A stretch of DNA of 64,000 bases from Ciceribacter lividus (GTDB lineage: Bacteria > Pseudomonadota > Alphaproteobacteria > Rhizobiales > Rhizobiaceae), in assembly GCF_003337715.1 (NCBI RefSeq), contig NZ_QPIX01000005.1, forward strand, positions 1 through 64,000. Direction: 5' to 3'. The notes beneath the pieces were generated by a model. It was not told the DNA's origin and searched no databases. It worked only from the letters and a program-made list of their open reading frames with translations. The translations under genes were made by a program, and so were the position numbers. Position 1 is the stretch's first letter; each line of letters opens with the position of its first letter. Below are positions 33,273 through 42,960 of this stretch, in pieces.

Positions 33273-35522
33273 ATGTCAAGGAACCTGAATGGCATGGATG
33301 CATTTGAAATGCATGAACGCAGCTATGACCTGCAGGTCATGGACGCCGGCTCCCGTTCGGCAAACCACGCGTCTTCGGCCGATGAGGACGGGTCCGACCG
33401 GGTGAACGATATGTTTGCCGCCGTCTCGACGTCGTTTGCCGGGACTGTCACGAAGGCTGCATTGCCGGTCTACAGCAACGACCAGATCGCCGCGTATCTG
33501 ACGGACGGCTACTGGAATTCGGAGGGCGCGAGCTGGCGCAAGTTCGCCGTCAGCGCCGGTGGGACCATAACCGTCAACATCACGGCGTTGACGGCGTCCG
33601 GTCAGCAGTTCGCCAAATGGGCGCTCGAAGCGTGGACCGCCGCCTCTGGATTGAAGTTCTCCTACACGACCGGTTCAGCGCAGATCACCTTCGACGACGC
33701 CGGCAGTTACGAGGCCTGGTCCAACTCCACGACCAGCGGCAACACCATTCTCTCCTCCGAAGTCAACATCTCGACGGACTGGATCAACTGGTACGGTCTC
33801 ACCAAAGACACCTATTCGATGCAGACCTACATTCACGAGATCGGGCACGCCCTCGGCCTCGGACATGCAGGCCCGTACAACGGTGGCGCCACCTACGGGG
33901 TCGACAACGCATATCTCAACGACTCTTGGCAGGCGACGATCATGTCGTACTTTTCGCAGGACGATAATACCTATGTGAACGCAAGCTTTGCCTGGATCAT
34001 CACGCCGATGATCGCCGACGTTCTGGCGATCCGCGATCTCTACGGCACGACGGCGATCAATTCAGGAAATACGACCTATAGCTATAGCTCGTTCGCCGGC
34101 GGTGACCCGATTGCAGCAACGATCGTCGACACCGGAGGCGTGGATACCATCGATTTCAGCTGGGTGAGTGTCGCGCAGCGGATCGATCTCAATCCCGAGA
34201 CCTATTCCGATGTCGCTGGTCTGGTTGGTAATCTCGGCATCGCCCGCGGAACGATTATCGAAAACGCGATCGGTGGCTCGGGCAATGACAGGATCTACGG
34301 CAATAGCGCGGCAAACGTTCTGACCGGCGGAGCCGGAAACGACATTCTCTATGGGCGCGGTGGTGCCGACACCCTGAACGGCGGCATCGGCAACGACATC
34401 TACATCATGTCGGATCTGGGGGATAAGATTATCGACGCGGGTGGAACCGATACGGTCATCTCATCGATCAGCTTTTCCTTGGCTGCCTACGGGATGGTGG
34501 AACGACTTACCCTCTCCGGCAACGCGAACACCAGCGGCACGGGGAACGCGCTCGCCAATATCATCACCGGCAATAGTGGCAACAACGTCCTGAACGGCGG
34601 GGCCGGTGCAGACAAATTGGTAGGAGGACTCGGTAACGATACCTATGTTCTTGGAGCCGAAAACGACACGGTCTCGGATGTCGGCGGTATCGACACGATC
34701 ACGTCGACCATTTCTCGGTCGCTGGCCGGCTACTCGGCGATCGAGCGCCTGACATTGCTCGGCACGGCGAACATTAATGCTACCGGCAACGGTTTGAATA
34801 ACGTGCTTGTCGGCAACAGTGGCAGAAATATTCTCGACGGCGGCGCTGGCAACGACGTCCTGAATGGTGGAGCAGGGGCCGACAGGCTTATCGGAGGCCT
34901 GGGTAACGACGTCTATGTTCTTGGAGCCGAAAACGACACGGTCTCGGATGTCGGCGGTATCGACACGATCACGTCGACGATCTCTCGTTCGCTCGGAGCC
35001 TATACAACGATCGAGCGTCTGACACTCCTCGGCACGGCGAACATAAACGGGGTGGGGAATGGGCTCGCCAATCTCCTCTTGGGCAATACCGGAAACAACA
35101 TTCTGAACGGTGTCGGCGGAAACGACACGATCAGTGGCGGAGCCGGCGCAGACAAGCTTTACGGGGGGCTCGGCAATGACACGCTGGTCGGCGGAGCGGG
35201 AGCGGACGCCTTTGTCTTCAACACCACGCTGAATTCGTCGAGCAACGTCGACACGGTCACCGACTTCTCGGTTACGGATGATACAATCTGGCTGGAAAAC
35301 GCGGTGTTCAAGACGCTGACGAAAACCGGAACGCTCGCTTCCTCTGCCTTCTACGCCAGCACGGCAGGCGTCGCACACGACTCCAACGACCGGATCATCT
35401 ACGAGACCGACACGGGCAATCTCTACTATGACTCGAACGGCAGTGCCGCAGGCGGCAGGGTCATGTTCGCGCATCTGAATGCCGGCCTCGCGCTGACCTA
35501 CCAGGATTTCCTCGTCATCTGA
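33273..35522 (+). CDS. Serralysin-like M10 zinc metalloprotease with RTX repeats
   Basis: A 749-residue secreted protease. The catalytic domain has the full zinc motif HEIGHALGLGH (about 188-198) and a Met-turn in ATIMSYFS (about 225), as in serralysins. From about residue 335 there are many calcium-binding nonapeptide repeats (GGAGNDILYG, GGLGNDTYVLG and variants), arranged as repeated modules of about 90 residues with a shared ERLTLLGTANI segment. The C-terminus is the kind used for type I secretion. No signal peptide is present, and no type I exporter genes are adjacent, so export would rely on genes elsewhere. A start at the ATG seven codons later (33294), with AAGGAA before it, is also possible. 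Confidence 0.9.
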   Translation: MSRNLNGMDAFEMHERSYDLQVMDAGSRSANHASSADEDGSDRVNDMFAAVSTSFAGTVTKAALPVYSNDQIAAYLTDGYWNSEGASWRKFAVSAGGTITVNITALTASGQQFAKWALEAWTAASGLKFSYTTGSAQITFDDAGSYEAWSNSTTSGNTILSSEVNISTDWINWYGLTKDTYSMQTYIHEIGHALGLGHAGPYNGGATYGVDNAYLNDSWQATIMSYFSQDDNTYVNASFAWIITPMIADVLAIRDLYGTTAINSGNTTYSYSSFAGGDPIAATIVDTGGVDTIDFSWVSVAQRIDLNPETYSDVAGLVGNLGIARGTIIENAIGGSGNDRIYGNSAANVLTGGAGNDILYGRGGADTLNGGIGNDIYIMSDLGDKIIDAGGTDTVISSISFSLAAYGMVERLTLSGNANTSGTGNALANIITGNSGNNVLNGGAGADKLVGGLGNDTYVLGAENDTVSDVGGIDTITSTISRSLAGYSAIERLTLLGTANINATGNGLNNVLVGNSGRNILDGGAGNDVLNGGAGADRLIGGLGNDVYVLGAENDTVSDVGGIDTITSTISRSLGAYTTIERLTLLGTANINGVGNGLANLLLGNTGNNILNGVGGNDTISGGAGADKLYGGLGNDTLVGGAGADAFVFNTTLNSSSNVDTVTDFSVTDDTIWLENAVFKTLTKTGTLASSAFYASTAGVAHDSNDRIIYETDTGNLYYDSNGSAAGGRVMFAHLNAGLALTYQDFLVI

Positions 35523-35608
35523 GATCTGCCGGTCTCCGTCGAAACGAACACAAAAGGTGCCGTCGATCTCTCGCCGGCGCCTTTCGTTCGTTCGGTTTGC
35601 GAAGAGCC

Positions 35609-36106
35609 TTAGCCTCTGTGGCCCTTGGCGATCGGCTCCTGATAGGTGAAGCCCATGTCCCAGGGGAAGTAGATCCAGGTGTCCTGGCTGACCTCGGTCA
35701 CGAATGTATCGACGGTCGGGACACCTTTCGGCTTTGCGTAGACGCAGGCGAAATGCGCCTTGGGCAGCATCGCGCGCACCTCTGAAGCGGTCTTTCCGGT
35801 GTCCGTCAGGTCGTCGACGACCAGAACGCCTTCTCCGCCGTTCTCCATGAGGTCGGCTGCAATCCCCTTCAGCACGTTCATTTCGCCCTGGCTCACATAG
35901 TCGTGGTAGGAGGCGATGCAGACCGTTTCGATAAGGCGGATATTGAGCTCGCGCGAGATGATTGCAGCCGGAACGAGCCCTCCGCGCGTGATGCAGACGA
36001 TCGCGCGAAATTCCTGGTTGAGGCCGGCAAGGCGCCAGGCAAGCGCACGGGCATCGCGATGGAACTGGTCCCAGGAAACGGGAAAGGCTTTATCGGGGAG
36101 GGACAT
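35609..36106 (-). CDS. gpt: Xanthine-guanine phosphoribosyltransferase
   Basis: A 165-residue purine salvage enzyme that converts guanine or xanthine and PRPP to GMP or XMP. The PRPP motif is [13 protein letters not shown], and the base-binding end reads [13 protein letters not shown] lies seven bases before the ATG at 36106. The length equals that of other rhizobial Gpt proteins. It lies 215 bases left of the stress-protein gene on the same strand and probably has its own promoter. Confidence 0.93.
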   Translation of the reverse strand: MSLPDKAFPVSWDQFHRDARALAWRLAGLNQEFRAIVCITRGGLVPAAIISRELNIRLIETVCIASYHDYVSQGEMNVLKGIAADLMENGGEGVLVVDDLTDTGKTASEVRAMLPKAHFACVYAKPKGVPTVDTFVTEVSQDTWIYFPWDMGFTYQEPIAKGHRG

Positions 36107-36320
36107 TCTGGGACTCCGAAAGATGTTCGATAGTGGCAGCGCCGGAGAGCCGGCGGGGTTTCGGACGGACTGCCGGAAGCGATCGTCCTCGTGCCGGCTC
36201 GAGGCCAAAAACACGATTCGCGCGAGCGGTGCCGCGCGAATGTCGCCCCCGGGCTTCTGTCTTCGATCGCTGCTATTACCGGGTTTTGCCGGCGCCTGGC
36301 AAGAGCGCCGCACAACTCGC

Positions 36321-37163
36321 TCAGCGAGAGAGAAGTGTCAGTGCTGTCATCGAATCCAGCACGGTGCGGGTCACGCCGCCGAAGAGTGCCTCCCACCACC
36401 GCTTGTGGCTGTAGGCTCCCATGACGAGAAGGTCGATACTGCTGTCCGACAGCCGGTTTTCGATGGCCGCAGGAGCAGGCATTGCATCCGATGCCGCCTG
36501 CGAAACTGTCACGTTGATGCCGTGACGGGCAAGCGTGGCGGCGATTTCCGCGCCGGCGACCGTGGTGGAGCGGCCGCTCTGCTCCGGCGGCTCCACAGAG
36601 AACACTTCGACCGTGTCGGCGTTCTTCAGGAAGGGAAGAGCGTCGAAGGTCGCCCGCGCCGCTTCGCGCGAACCGTTCCAGGCGATCAGCACACGCTTGA
36701 TCGGTTTCGGCTGCTTGAAGATGTACGGGACGAGGAGGACGGGCCGGCCGCTTTCGAACAGGAAGTGTTCCAGCTCTGACCGGCTTTCGGAGAGAATGCT
36801 GTCGTCTCCCTGAGCGGCGATCACGAGGTCGCAACTGCGGGCGCTGTCGACCAGCGACGCGGCATTGAAGCCGGCCGATGACAGAAAACTGCGCCACTCG
36901 TAGGAGATGCCTTCCCGCGCGCAACGATCGCGGAAGAACTGTTCGATGGTCACCGTCTCGTCATGCGCCATGTCCTGAAGCGCCTGAACGGTTGTCGGGT
37001 CCGGGATTTCCATCGGCGCCACCAGCGGTACGGAGGCAATGGCTTCCGCGTGGAGGCCGATGACATGGGAACCGAACTGTTCGGCGATGGAGAGGGAGAA
37101 TTCGGTAATCTGCCGCGCGTCCTTGGGTGTGTCCAGGACGGCGAGAATGGTCTTATATGCCAT
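36321..37163 (-). CDS. Universal stress protein, tandem UspA domains
   Basis: A 280-residue cytoplasmic protein made of two UspA-type domains. The first starts [17 protein letters not shown]; the second starts [17 protein letters not shown] near residue 155 and ends with the nucleotide-binding pattern [25 protein letters not shown]. The second domain keeps the G-2x-G-9x-G type loop and may bind ATP; the first is more degenerate. GAGGAGG precedes the ATG. Such proteins help in stress survival, but the precise role is unknown. Confidence 0.9.
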   Translation of the reverse strand: MAYKTILAVLDTPKDARQITEFSLSIAEQFGSHVIGLHAEAIASVPLVAPMEIPDPTTVQALQDMAHDETVTIEQFFRDRCAREGISYEWRSFLSSAGFNAASLVDSARSCDLVIAAQGDDSILSESRSELEHFLFESGRPVLLVPYIFKQPKPIKRVLIAWNGSREAARATFDALPFLKNADTVEVFSVEPPEQSGRSTTVAGAEIAATLARHGINVTVSQAASDAMPAPAAIENRLSDSSIDLLVMGAYSHKRWWEALFGGVTRTVLDSMTALTLLSR

Positions 37164-37271
37164 GATTGCCTCCTCAGCGGTGACGCGGGGAAGCCCCGCA
37201 TCAGAATTCTATGCCGCGATTGTCGCGCGCTTCCTTGACTTCGGTCAATCCGCGCGACGAAGAAAGGTCGG

Positions 37272-38084
37272 TCAGACAGGTTCGGCCGGATGCCCTCGTT
37301 CGTCGTGAACGGACTGTTTTTTCTCTGTGATTTCCTCAATCATCGCAGTGATCGCTGCTGTCGCCGCCTCAAGCAAGGCCTTGTCGCGCGAGCGCACGAC
37401 AAGTTCGGTCGAGAAGCGTTCGCCGTCAAACTTCGGATAGGAGCCGATACTGGCCGAAGGGTGCGCCTTCTGAACGGCCGCGAGCGCCGTGCCGATGTCA
37501 CCCTCGCCGTAGGGGCAGAGAACGGCCTGCGAGAGGACCCGGGCGCCTGCCGGCAAGGTGGAGATCACCTTGTCCACCATAGCCTGGAAGACTTGCGGCA
37601 CGCCGGCCATTACGTAGACATTGCCGATGATGAAGCCCGGTGCGGTCGAGACAGGGTTCGGGATGTGGCGGCTTCCCTCCGGCATGCGCGCCATGCGCTG
37701 GCGCGCCTCACTGAACTCCATGTTCCGGCGCGCATACATTTCGCCGAGCAGGCGCATGGCCTCGGCGTCATGGGTGCAGGCAACGCCAAACGCACGGGCG
37801 ACGGCATCGGCAGTGATGTCGTCGTGGGTTGGTCCGATTCCGCCGGAAGTGAAGACATAGTCGTAACGAACGCGCAGCGCATCGAGTGCCTCGACGATCG
37901 CATCCTCTTCGTCCCCGACGATGCGGACCTCCTTCAGATCGATGCCGGCGAGCGTCAGAACGTCCGCGAGATGGCCGATGTTCTTGTCCTTCGTCCGTCC
38001 GGAGAGGAGTTCGTCGCCGATCGCGAGCATGGCGGCCGTCTTGATGTCGTCAGTCATGGAGGTTGTCCCGGAAGAGATCGTCAT
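37272..38084 (-). CDS. CinA-N / MoaB-like molybdopterin-binding domain protein
   Basis: A 270-residue protein of the competence/damage-inducible CinA N-terminal type. The MPT-binding fold is seen in AAMLAIGDELLSGRTKDKN, the glycine-rich FTSGGIGPTHDDITADAVA and the loop YVMAGVPQVFQAM. It lacks the C-terminal CinA deamidase domain, as many rhizobial homologues do. Starts at 38084 and at 38057 (MTDDIKTAAM) are both possible; neither has a strong ribosome binding site. A role in cofactor or pyridine-nucleotide metabolism is suggested by the family only. Confidence 0.85.
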   Translation of the reverse strand: MTISSGTTSMTDDIKTAAMLAIGDELLSGRTKDKNIGHLADVLTLAGIDLKEVRIVGDEEDAIVEALDALRVRYDYVFTSGGIGPTHDDITADAVARAFGVACTHDAEAMRLLGEMYARRNMEFSEARQRMARMPEGSRHIPNPVSTAPGFIIGNVYVMAGVPQVFQAMVDKVISTLPAGARVLSQAVLCPYGEGDIGTALAAVQKAHPSASIGSYPKFDGERFSTELVVRSRDKALLEAATAAITAMIEEITEKKQSVHDERGHPAEPV

Positions 38085-38285
38085 ACCTATCTAGCGGGCC
38101 GTGCCCGGTTTGAGAAGCGCGCCGCAGCGACCTTCTCCACGAAAAGCCGGAAAGTCGTTCGCACGTGTCGTTGTGCTGGATGGTGAACACTGCGTCTCGC
38201 AGCCGTGATCTGTTCGTCGTCGGGCCGAGTGCTACATGGGGGATTAGACAAAACGGGTTATCGCCCACAACGAAGGAGATGTTTC

Positions 38286-38882
38286 GTGGCAAAGGTCCTG
38301 GTTCTTTACTATTCGTCTTACGGCCATATCGAAACCATGGCGTATGCCGTCGCCGAAGGCGCGAAGTCGGCCGGCGCGGACGTGACCGTCAAGCGCGTCC
38401 CGGAACTCGTGCCGGAGGAGGTTGCCCGGTCCTCGCATTTCAAGCTCGACCAGAAGGCCGAGATCGCGACGGTCGACGAACTCGCCGATTACGACGCGAT
38501 CATCGTCGGCGCGGGTACACGATTCGGCACCGTCGCCTCGCAGATGCGCAATTTCTGGGATCAGACCGGGGGCCTCTGGTTCAACGGAAAGCTGGTCGGC
38601 AAGGTCGGCTCGGTCTTCACCTCTTCCGCCACCCAGCATGGCGGGCAGGAATCGACGATCCTCGGCTTCATTCCGACGCTGCTGCACCACGGCATGGTCG
38701 TCGCCGGCCTCCCTTATGCCTTCCAGGGACAGATGGGCGTGGAAGCGGTGAAGGGCGGATCGCCCTACGGTGCATCCACCATCACGGACGGCGACGGTTC
38801 CCGCCAGCCTTCGGAAGTCGAGCTCGAAGCGGCGCGCTACCAGGGGGCTCACGTGGCACGCATCGCGACCAAGCTCGCCTGA
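38286..38882 (+). CDS. wrbA: NAD(P)H:quinone oxidoreductase, WrbA type
   Basis: A 198-residue flavodoxin-like enzyme that reduces quinones by two electrons with FMN. The start is a GTG at 38286 with AAGGAG seven bases upstream, giving [19 protein letters not shown], the phosphate-binding loop of the family. Other markers are [24 protein letters not shown] and [14 protein letters not shown]. The length matches WrbA. It diverges from the CinA-like gene across a 200-base promoter region and is followed by a strong terminator. Confidence 0.94.
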   Translation: MAKVLVLYYSSYGHIETMAYAVAEGAKSAGADVTVKRVPELVPEEVARSSHFKLDQKAEIATVDELADYDAIIVGAGTRFGTVASQMRNFWDQTGGLWFNGKLVGKVGSVFTSSATQHGGQESTILGFIPTLLHHGMVVAGLPYAFQGQMGVEAVKGGSPYGASTITDGDGSRQPSEVELEAARYQGAHVARIATKLA

Positions 38883-38904
38883 TATTCGGCTCTTCGACAA
38901 TCAG

Positions 38905-38936
38905 GGCGCGGGGACAGGTTCCCCGCGCCTTTTTTG
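38905..38936 (+). terminator. Rho-independent terminator of wrbA
   Basis: Ten-base GC arms (GGCGCGGGGA and TCCCCGCGCC) around a short loop, followed by six T, 23 bases after the wrbA stop. Confidence 0.85.
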
Positions 38937-39028
38937 TTGGCCGGAACAACAATTCATACTGGCGAAATCCTCCGCAAGTTGTATGAATCATGCGTGATAT
39001 TTCACATAGACGGCGGGGGTGCAAAGCA

Positions 39029-39274
39029 ATGAACGACAAGAGGGCGGAGCCACGCCTGCGCTCGCTCAAGGGCGCGCGGATTGTCTTCAATAACGGCTTT
39101 TCGACGATGGACTGCATGGCGCGAAATCTCTCGCCCGGCGGCGCCAAACTCGTGCTGCAATCGACTGTCGGTATTCCCGATTCCTTCGGTCTCAATTTCG
39201 AAGACGGCAGTCGTCACAACTGCTCCGTGCGCTGGCGCACGGCCACGGAGCTCGGCATTTCCTTCGAAGATTGA
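39029..39274 (+). CDS. Single-domain PilZ protein
   Basis: An 81-residue PilZ-type protein with GGGGGTG before its ATG. The first part has RAEPRLRSLKGARIVF in place of the RxxxR c-di-GMP loop; the second motif appears as CMARNLSPGGAKLVL, matching the D/NxSxxG element with Asn instead of Asp. It probably binds c-di-GMP or its partner protein and may act on motility or surface polysaccharide. A second, longer PilZ protein lies at 48176-48514. Confidence 0.8.
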   Translation: MNDKRAEPRLRSLKGARIVFNNGFSTMDCMARNLSPGGAKLVLQSTVGIPDSFGLNFEDGSRHNCSVRWRTATELGISFED

Positions 39275-39374
39275 GACAGCCGCGGGCCTGCTCCTGCGAG
39301 CGGTCGCACTGGATACCTCAATCGTCGCGGGCACTCTTGACGAGTGCGAGCAACTCGTTGAAACAGGAGCCCGC

Positions 39375-39459
39375 GCGGACGTGGCGAAACTGGTAGACGC
39401 AAGGGACTTAAAATCCCTCGGAGCGATCCGTACGGGTTCGACCCCCGTCGTCCGCACCA
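39375..39459 (+). tRNA. tRNA-Leu (anticodon TAA)
   Basis: An 85-base class II tRNA with acceptor GCGGACG/CGTCCGC, a long variable arm, T-loop GGTTCGACCCC and an encoded CCA end. The anticodon loop CTTAAAA gives TAA, reading UUA. Confidence 0.95.
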
Positions 39460-39480
39460 ACAGCAAGCGGCCTCGGTCTT

Positions 39481-40086
39481 CTATTGCGCAGCGAGCGTGA
39501 AGGGCTGCTCCACCTCGGCCGTGGTGTCGCCGACCGTATCCTTGATCGTATAGTGCAGCACGTAGTCGCCGGGGTCGGCACCGCTCACATCCAGCGTCAG
39601 ATGCGTGAATATTTCCTGGTTCCGCACGAAGCCCGTAAAGGTGAAATTGCCGAAACTTTCCTGCGACGCAAGCGTCTGCCCGGAGGTGTCGGTGATCGCC
39701 AGGTCAACCGTGAAATTGGCCTGGCGCCTGCCATCTTCGACAGGTTTCCAGTCGAGGCCGAGGAGCTCGACATAGGTGACGAGCGGCTCGCCGGCCTTGA
39801 AGACCGAATTGGTCCTCTCGTCGTAGGCGCCGTAGGCAGAAGGCTTTCCGGTGACGAACACCGCCTTCTTGACCGTAAAGGGAAGCGTCATGGCGAAATC
39901 GGCAGTCGCTTCGGCCAGCGTCTCGTAAGCCCCGACGACATCGCCGGAGGCCGCTTTCTCTTCCGCAGCTTTCGCCGCGTCGGCCAGCGGGCCGGCTTCC
40001 GCCTGGAAACCTGCGAGCAGCAATGCGCAGAGAACGCCGCAAGTGCGGCGGAACCAACGACGGTTCCAACTGCGAAGAATTAACAT
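39481..40086 (-). CDS. Exported hypothetical protein
   Basis: A 201-residue protein; GGGAGGAC precedes the ATG at 40086. After a basic N-terminus (LRSWNRRWFRRT) there is a hydrophobic signal segment GVLCALLLAGFQAEA. The mature protein has an alanine-rich helix and then a strand-rich C-terminal half (TYVELLGLDWKPV, ANFTVDLAITDTSGQT, GDYVLHYTIKDTVGD) resembling an immunoglobulin-like fold. It is conserved in style with rhizobial periplasmic proteins, but the function is unknown. Confidence 0.7.
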   Translation of the reverse strand: MLILRSWNRRWFRRTCGVLCALLLAGFQAEAGPLADAAKAAEEKAASGDVVGAYETLAEATADFAMTLPFTVKKAVFVTGKPSAYGAYDERTNSVFKAGEPLVTYVELLGLDWKPVEDGRRQANFTVDLAITDTSGQTLASQESFGNFTFTGFVRNQEIFTHLTLDVSGADPGDYVLHYTIKDTVGDTTAEVEQPFTLAAQ

Positions 40087-40156
40087 TTGAAAAGTCCTCC
40101 CGCGCCCGATGATTTCGAGAGTTCTTCCAAAAGAGCCGCCCGTCAAGGGGCCGTCT

Positions 40157-41611
40157 TCAGGTGCGCCAGAACATCGGCATCAGCAGCACGAGGACGGTCA
40201 GCACCTCGAGACGCCCAAGCAGCATCAGCAGCGAAAGCACATAGAGTGCGGGTTCGTTCAACGTCGAGAAGTTGCCGGCCGGACCTACGATCTCGCCGAC
40301 GCCCGGGCCGACGTTGGAGAGCGCGGTGATCACCGAGGACGTCGACGTCAGGAGGTCGTATCCGAATGCACTCATCGCCAGGGAGCCGACGACCCACAGG
40401 AACAGATAGGCGCTGAAGAAGAGGAAGACCGTGCGCTGGGTGTCGGCATCCACTGTCTGGCTGCCGTAGCGGACGGAGTAGACGGCGTTGGGGTAGATGA
40501 GCTTTCGCAGGCCGATCATCACGATATTGGCGAGGATGACGAAGCGGTGGGATTTGATACCGCCCGCCGTCGAGCCCGAGCATCCGCCCATGAACGTGGC
40601 GAAGAAGGCGGCCATCACCACGAATGGTCCCCAGAGCGTATAGTCCTGGCTGGCAAAGCCCGTCGTCGAGAGTACAGACGAGAAGTTGAAGAAGGAGTGG
40701 GTGAGGGCCGAGGCGAATTCCACTCCATTCATGAGGTGGTTGTAGACCGCGGTCGCGACGGAGAAGACGCCAAGATAGGCAATGAAGACGCCGATCTGCG
40801 GGTCACGCAGCGCATCGAGCCGCCCCCGCACGATGAACACGATCAGGATCGAGAAGGGCAGACTGCAGACGGTCATGAAGAATGTCGAGACCCACAGCAG
40901 GAGCCCGCTTCTGAAATAGGCGAACGAGGCATCGTGGGTCGAGAACCCGCCGGTGGCGACGGTGGTCAGCGCATGGTTGATCGCGTCGAAGTGGCTCATT
41001 CCGGCGAAGTCGTAGGCGATGGTGCAGAGCAGCGTTATGCCGAGGTAGATCGCGAAGAAGGCCCGGGTAAAGCTCGCGAGGCGCGCGAACGGCTTGTCGG
41101 CGATATCGGAGGATTCCATCTTGAAGAAAGACATGCCGCCGACCCTCAGGAACGGCAGGACGAACAGGCCCAGGGCGACGATGCCGATGCCGCCGAGCCA
41201 TTGCAGCAGCGACCGCCAGACCAGCAGGCCCGGCGGCATGTGATCGAGCCCGGCCATGACGGTGGAACCGGTGGTCGTTACCGCCGACACCGATTCGAAC
41301 AGCGCCTGCGCAAAGCCGGTGACCTGCCCGGAGAACAGAATCGGCAGAGCGCCGACCACCGAAAAGACGGTCCAGAGCAGGTTGACCAGCAGGAAGCCCA
41401 GCCGTTTGGTGAAGACCGGCGGCGGACAGCGCGTTGCCATCGCCGTCATCAGCGAGAGGCCGCCGACCATGAACGAGCAGAGCGCAAAGATCTGCCAGTC
41501 GGAATGGCCGTAGTAGAGGTCCACCATGGCGGGGATGAGCATCGCCGTCGCAAGATAGAGACCGCAGATGGCGGCGATGTATATCGAGAAGCGGAAAAGG
41601 CTTGCGTTCAA
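40157..41611 (-). CDS. trkH: TrkH/TrkG-type potassium uptake membrane subunit
   Basis: A 484-residue inner-membrane protein starting at TTG (41611) with GGGAG upstream. It has about ten hydrophobic helices and the P-loop selectivity elements of the SKT family: SAVTTTGSTVM, TVATGGFSTHD, VLSTTGFASQD and ALSNVGPGVG. Together with a TrkA regulator encoded elsewhere it imports K+ driven by ion gradients. It is transcribed away from ilvA, whose ORF start region it borders closely. Confidence 0.9.
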   Translation of the reverse strand: MNASLFRFSIYIAAICGLYLATAMLIPAMVDLYYGHSDWQIFALCSFMVGGLSLMTAMATRCPPPVFTKRLGFLLVNLLWTVFSVVGALPILFSGQVTGFAQALFESVSAVTTTGSTVMAGLDHMPPGLLVWRSLLQWLGGIGIVALGLFVLPFLRVGGMSFFKMESSDIADKPFARLASFTRAFFAIYLGITLLCTIAYDFAGMSHFDAINHALTTVATGGFSTHDASFAYFRSGLLLWVSTFFMTVCSLPFSILIVFIVRGRLDALRDPQIGVFIAYLGVFSVATAVYNHLMNGVEFASALTHSFFNFSSVLSTTGFASQDYTLWGPFVVMAAFFATFMGGCSGSTAGGIKSHRFVILANIVMIGLRKLIYPNAVYSVRYGSQTVDADTQRTVFLFFSAYLFLWVVGSLAMSAFGYDLLTSTSSVITALSNVGPGVGEIVGPAGNFSTLNEPALYVLSLLMLLGRLEVLTVLVLLMPMFWRT

Positions 41612-41700
41612 TGAGGGCTCCCGTTCGCGGTGCCGCGGAAAGAACCTTTGTCTCCGCAATGGGCATATGCCATAGCGGGAGAAGCGCAATTTTTCAATGG

Positions 41701-42960
41701 ATGGATGACGTGACGCGCAACGACGTGCGGGCGGCCGCAGAAGCCATGCGGGAGATCTTCCCGGTAACTCCCCTGCAGTTCAACGAGCACTTGAGTGCAC
41801 GGCTCGGGGCAAGGGTCTACCTGAAACGGGAAGACCTGACGCCGGTCCGTTCCTACAAGATTCGTGGTGCCTTCAACTTCTTCCGCAAGGTTATCGCCGC
41901 AGGCGGCGGCAATACCACCTTCGTCTGTGCGTCGGCCGGTAATCACGCCCAGGGTTTTGCGTTCGTGTGTCGTCATTTCGGTGTTCCGGGCGTGGTCTTT
42001 ATGCCGGTGACGACGCCGCAGCAGAAGATCGACAAGACCCGCATCTTCGGCGGCGAGTTCATCACCATCCGCCTTTTCGGCGACATCTTCGACCAGTGCT
42101 ACGCGGCCGCCCGCGAGCATGTCGAGGCGATCGGCGGCCATATGGTGCCGCCGTTCGACGACGCCGACATCATCGAGGGACAGGCGACGGTCGCCGCCGA
42201 GATCGAGGAGCAATTGCCGGAAGGCGAAAAGGTCGATCTCCTGGCCATTCCGGTCGGCGGAGGCGGTCTGTCGTCCGGCATAACCGGCTATCTTTCCGAC
42301 ACGCTGCCGCCGGAGGCCTTCCTGCTTGCCGAGCCTGCCGGAGCGCCGAGCCTCAGGAAGAGCCTCGAAGCAGGCGAGGTGGTGACGCTCGCCAAGGTCG
42401 ACAATTTCGTCGACGGTGCGGCGGTCGCCCGGATCGGCGATCTCAATTTCGCAGCGCTCAGGCACTTTGCTCCCGAACAGGTGCGGGTGGTCCCGGAAAA
42501 TGCCATCTGCGTCACGATTACCGATATGCTGAACATCGAAGGCGTGGTTCTCGAACCAGCCGGCGCACTGTCGATCGCGGCCCTCGACCTCATGCCGCGC
42601 GAGGCGATCGGGGGCAAGACCGTGGTGGCGATCGTCACCGGCGGCAACTTCGACTTCGAACGCCTGCCGGACGTCAAGGAGCGGGCGATGCGCTATGCGG
42701 GCCTGAAGAAGTACTTCATCCTGCGGCTACCGCAGCGCCCCGGCGCACTGCGCGATTTCCTGAACCTGCTCGGACCCGACGACGACATCGCCCGCTTCGA
42801 GTATCTGAAGAAGTCGGCGCGCAATTTCGGTTCCATCCTGATCGGCATCGAGACGAAGGACCGGCGGAACTTCCAGGAACTCGTTGGCCGCTTTGAAGGG
42901 GCGGGGCTCGGCTTCGAGGACATCACGGAGAACGAGATTCTCGCCAATCTCATCATCTGA
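41701..42960 (+). CDS. ilvA: Threonine ammonia-lyase (threonine dehydratase)
   Basis: A 419-residue PLP enzyme that deaminates threonine to 2-oxobutanoate, the first step to isoleucine. The PLP lysine lies in RSYKIRGAFNFF, the cofactor loop in SAGNHAQGFA and the phosphate loop in VGGGGLSSG. The C-terminal region (YFILRLPQRPGALRDFLN) is a regulatory ACT-like domain, so isoleucine feedback is likely. I chose the ATG at 41701, giving MDDVTRNDVRAAAE; upstream in-frame starts run into the trkH start. Its stop overlaps the end of the convergent phosphodiesterase gene by eight bases. Confidence 0.92.
   Translation: MDDVTRNDVRAAAEAMREIFPVTPLQFNEHLSARLGARVYLKREDLTPVRSYKIRGAFNFFRKVIAAGGGNTTFVCASAGNHAQGFAFVCRHFGVPGVVFMPVTTPQQKIDKTRIFGGEFITIRLFGDIFDQCYAAAREHVEAIGGHMVPPFDDADIIEGQATVAAEIEEQLPEGEKVDLLAIPVGGGGLSSGITGYLSDTLPPEAFLLAEPAGAPSLRKSLEAGEVVTLAKVDNFVDGAAVARIGDLNFAALRHFAPEQVRVVPENAICVTITDMLNIEGVVLEPAGALSIAALDLMPREAIGGKTVVAIVTGGNFDFERLPDVKERAMRYAGLKKYFILRLPQRPGALRDFLNLLGPDDDIARFEYLKKSARNFGSILIGIETKDRRNFQELVGRFEGAGLGFEDITENEILANLII

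Noticed and set aside
40109..41614. A 501-codon plus-strand frame opposite trkH
   Set aside because: Repetitive charged translation typical of an antisense membrane-protein gene.
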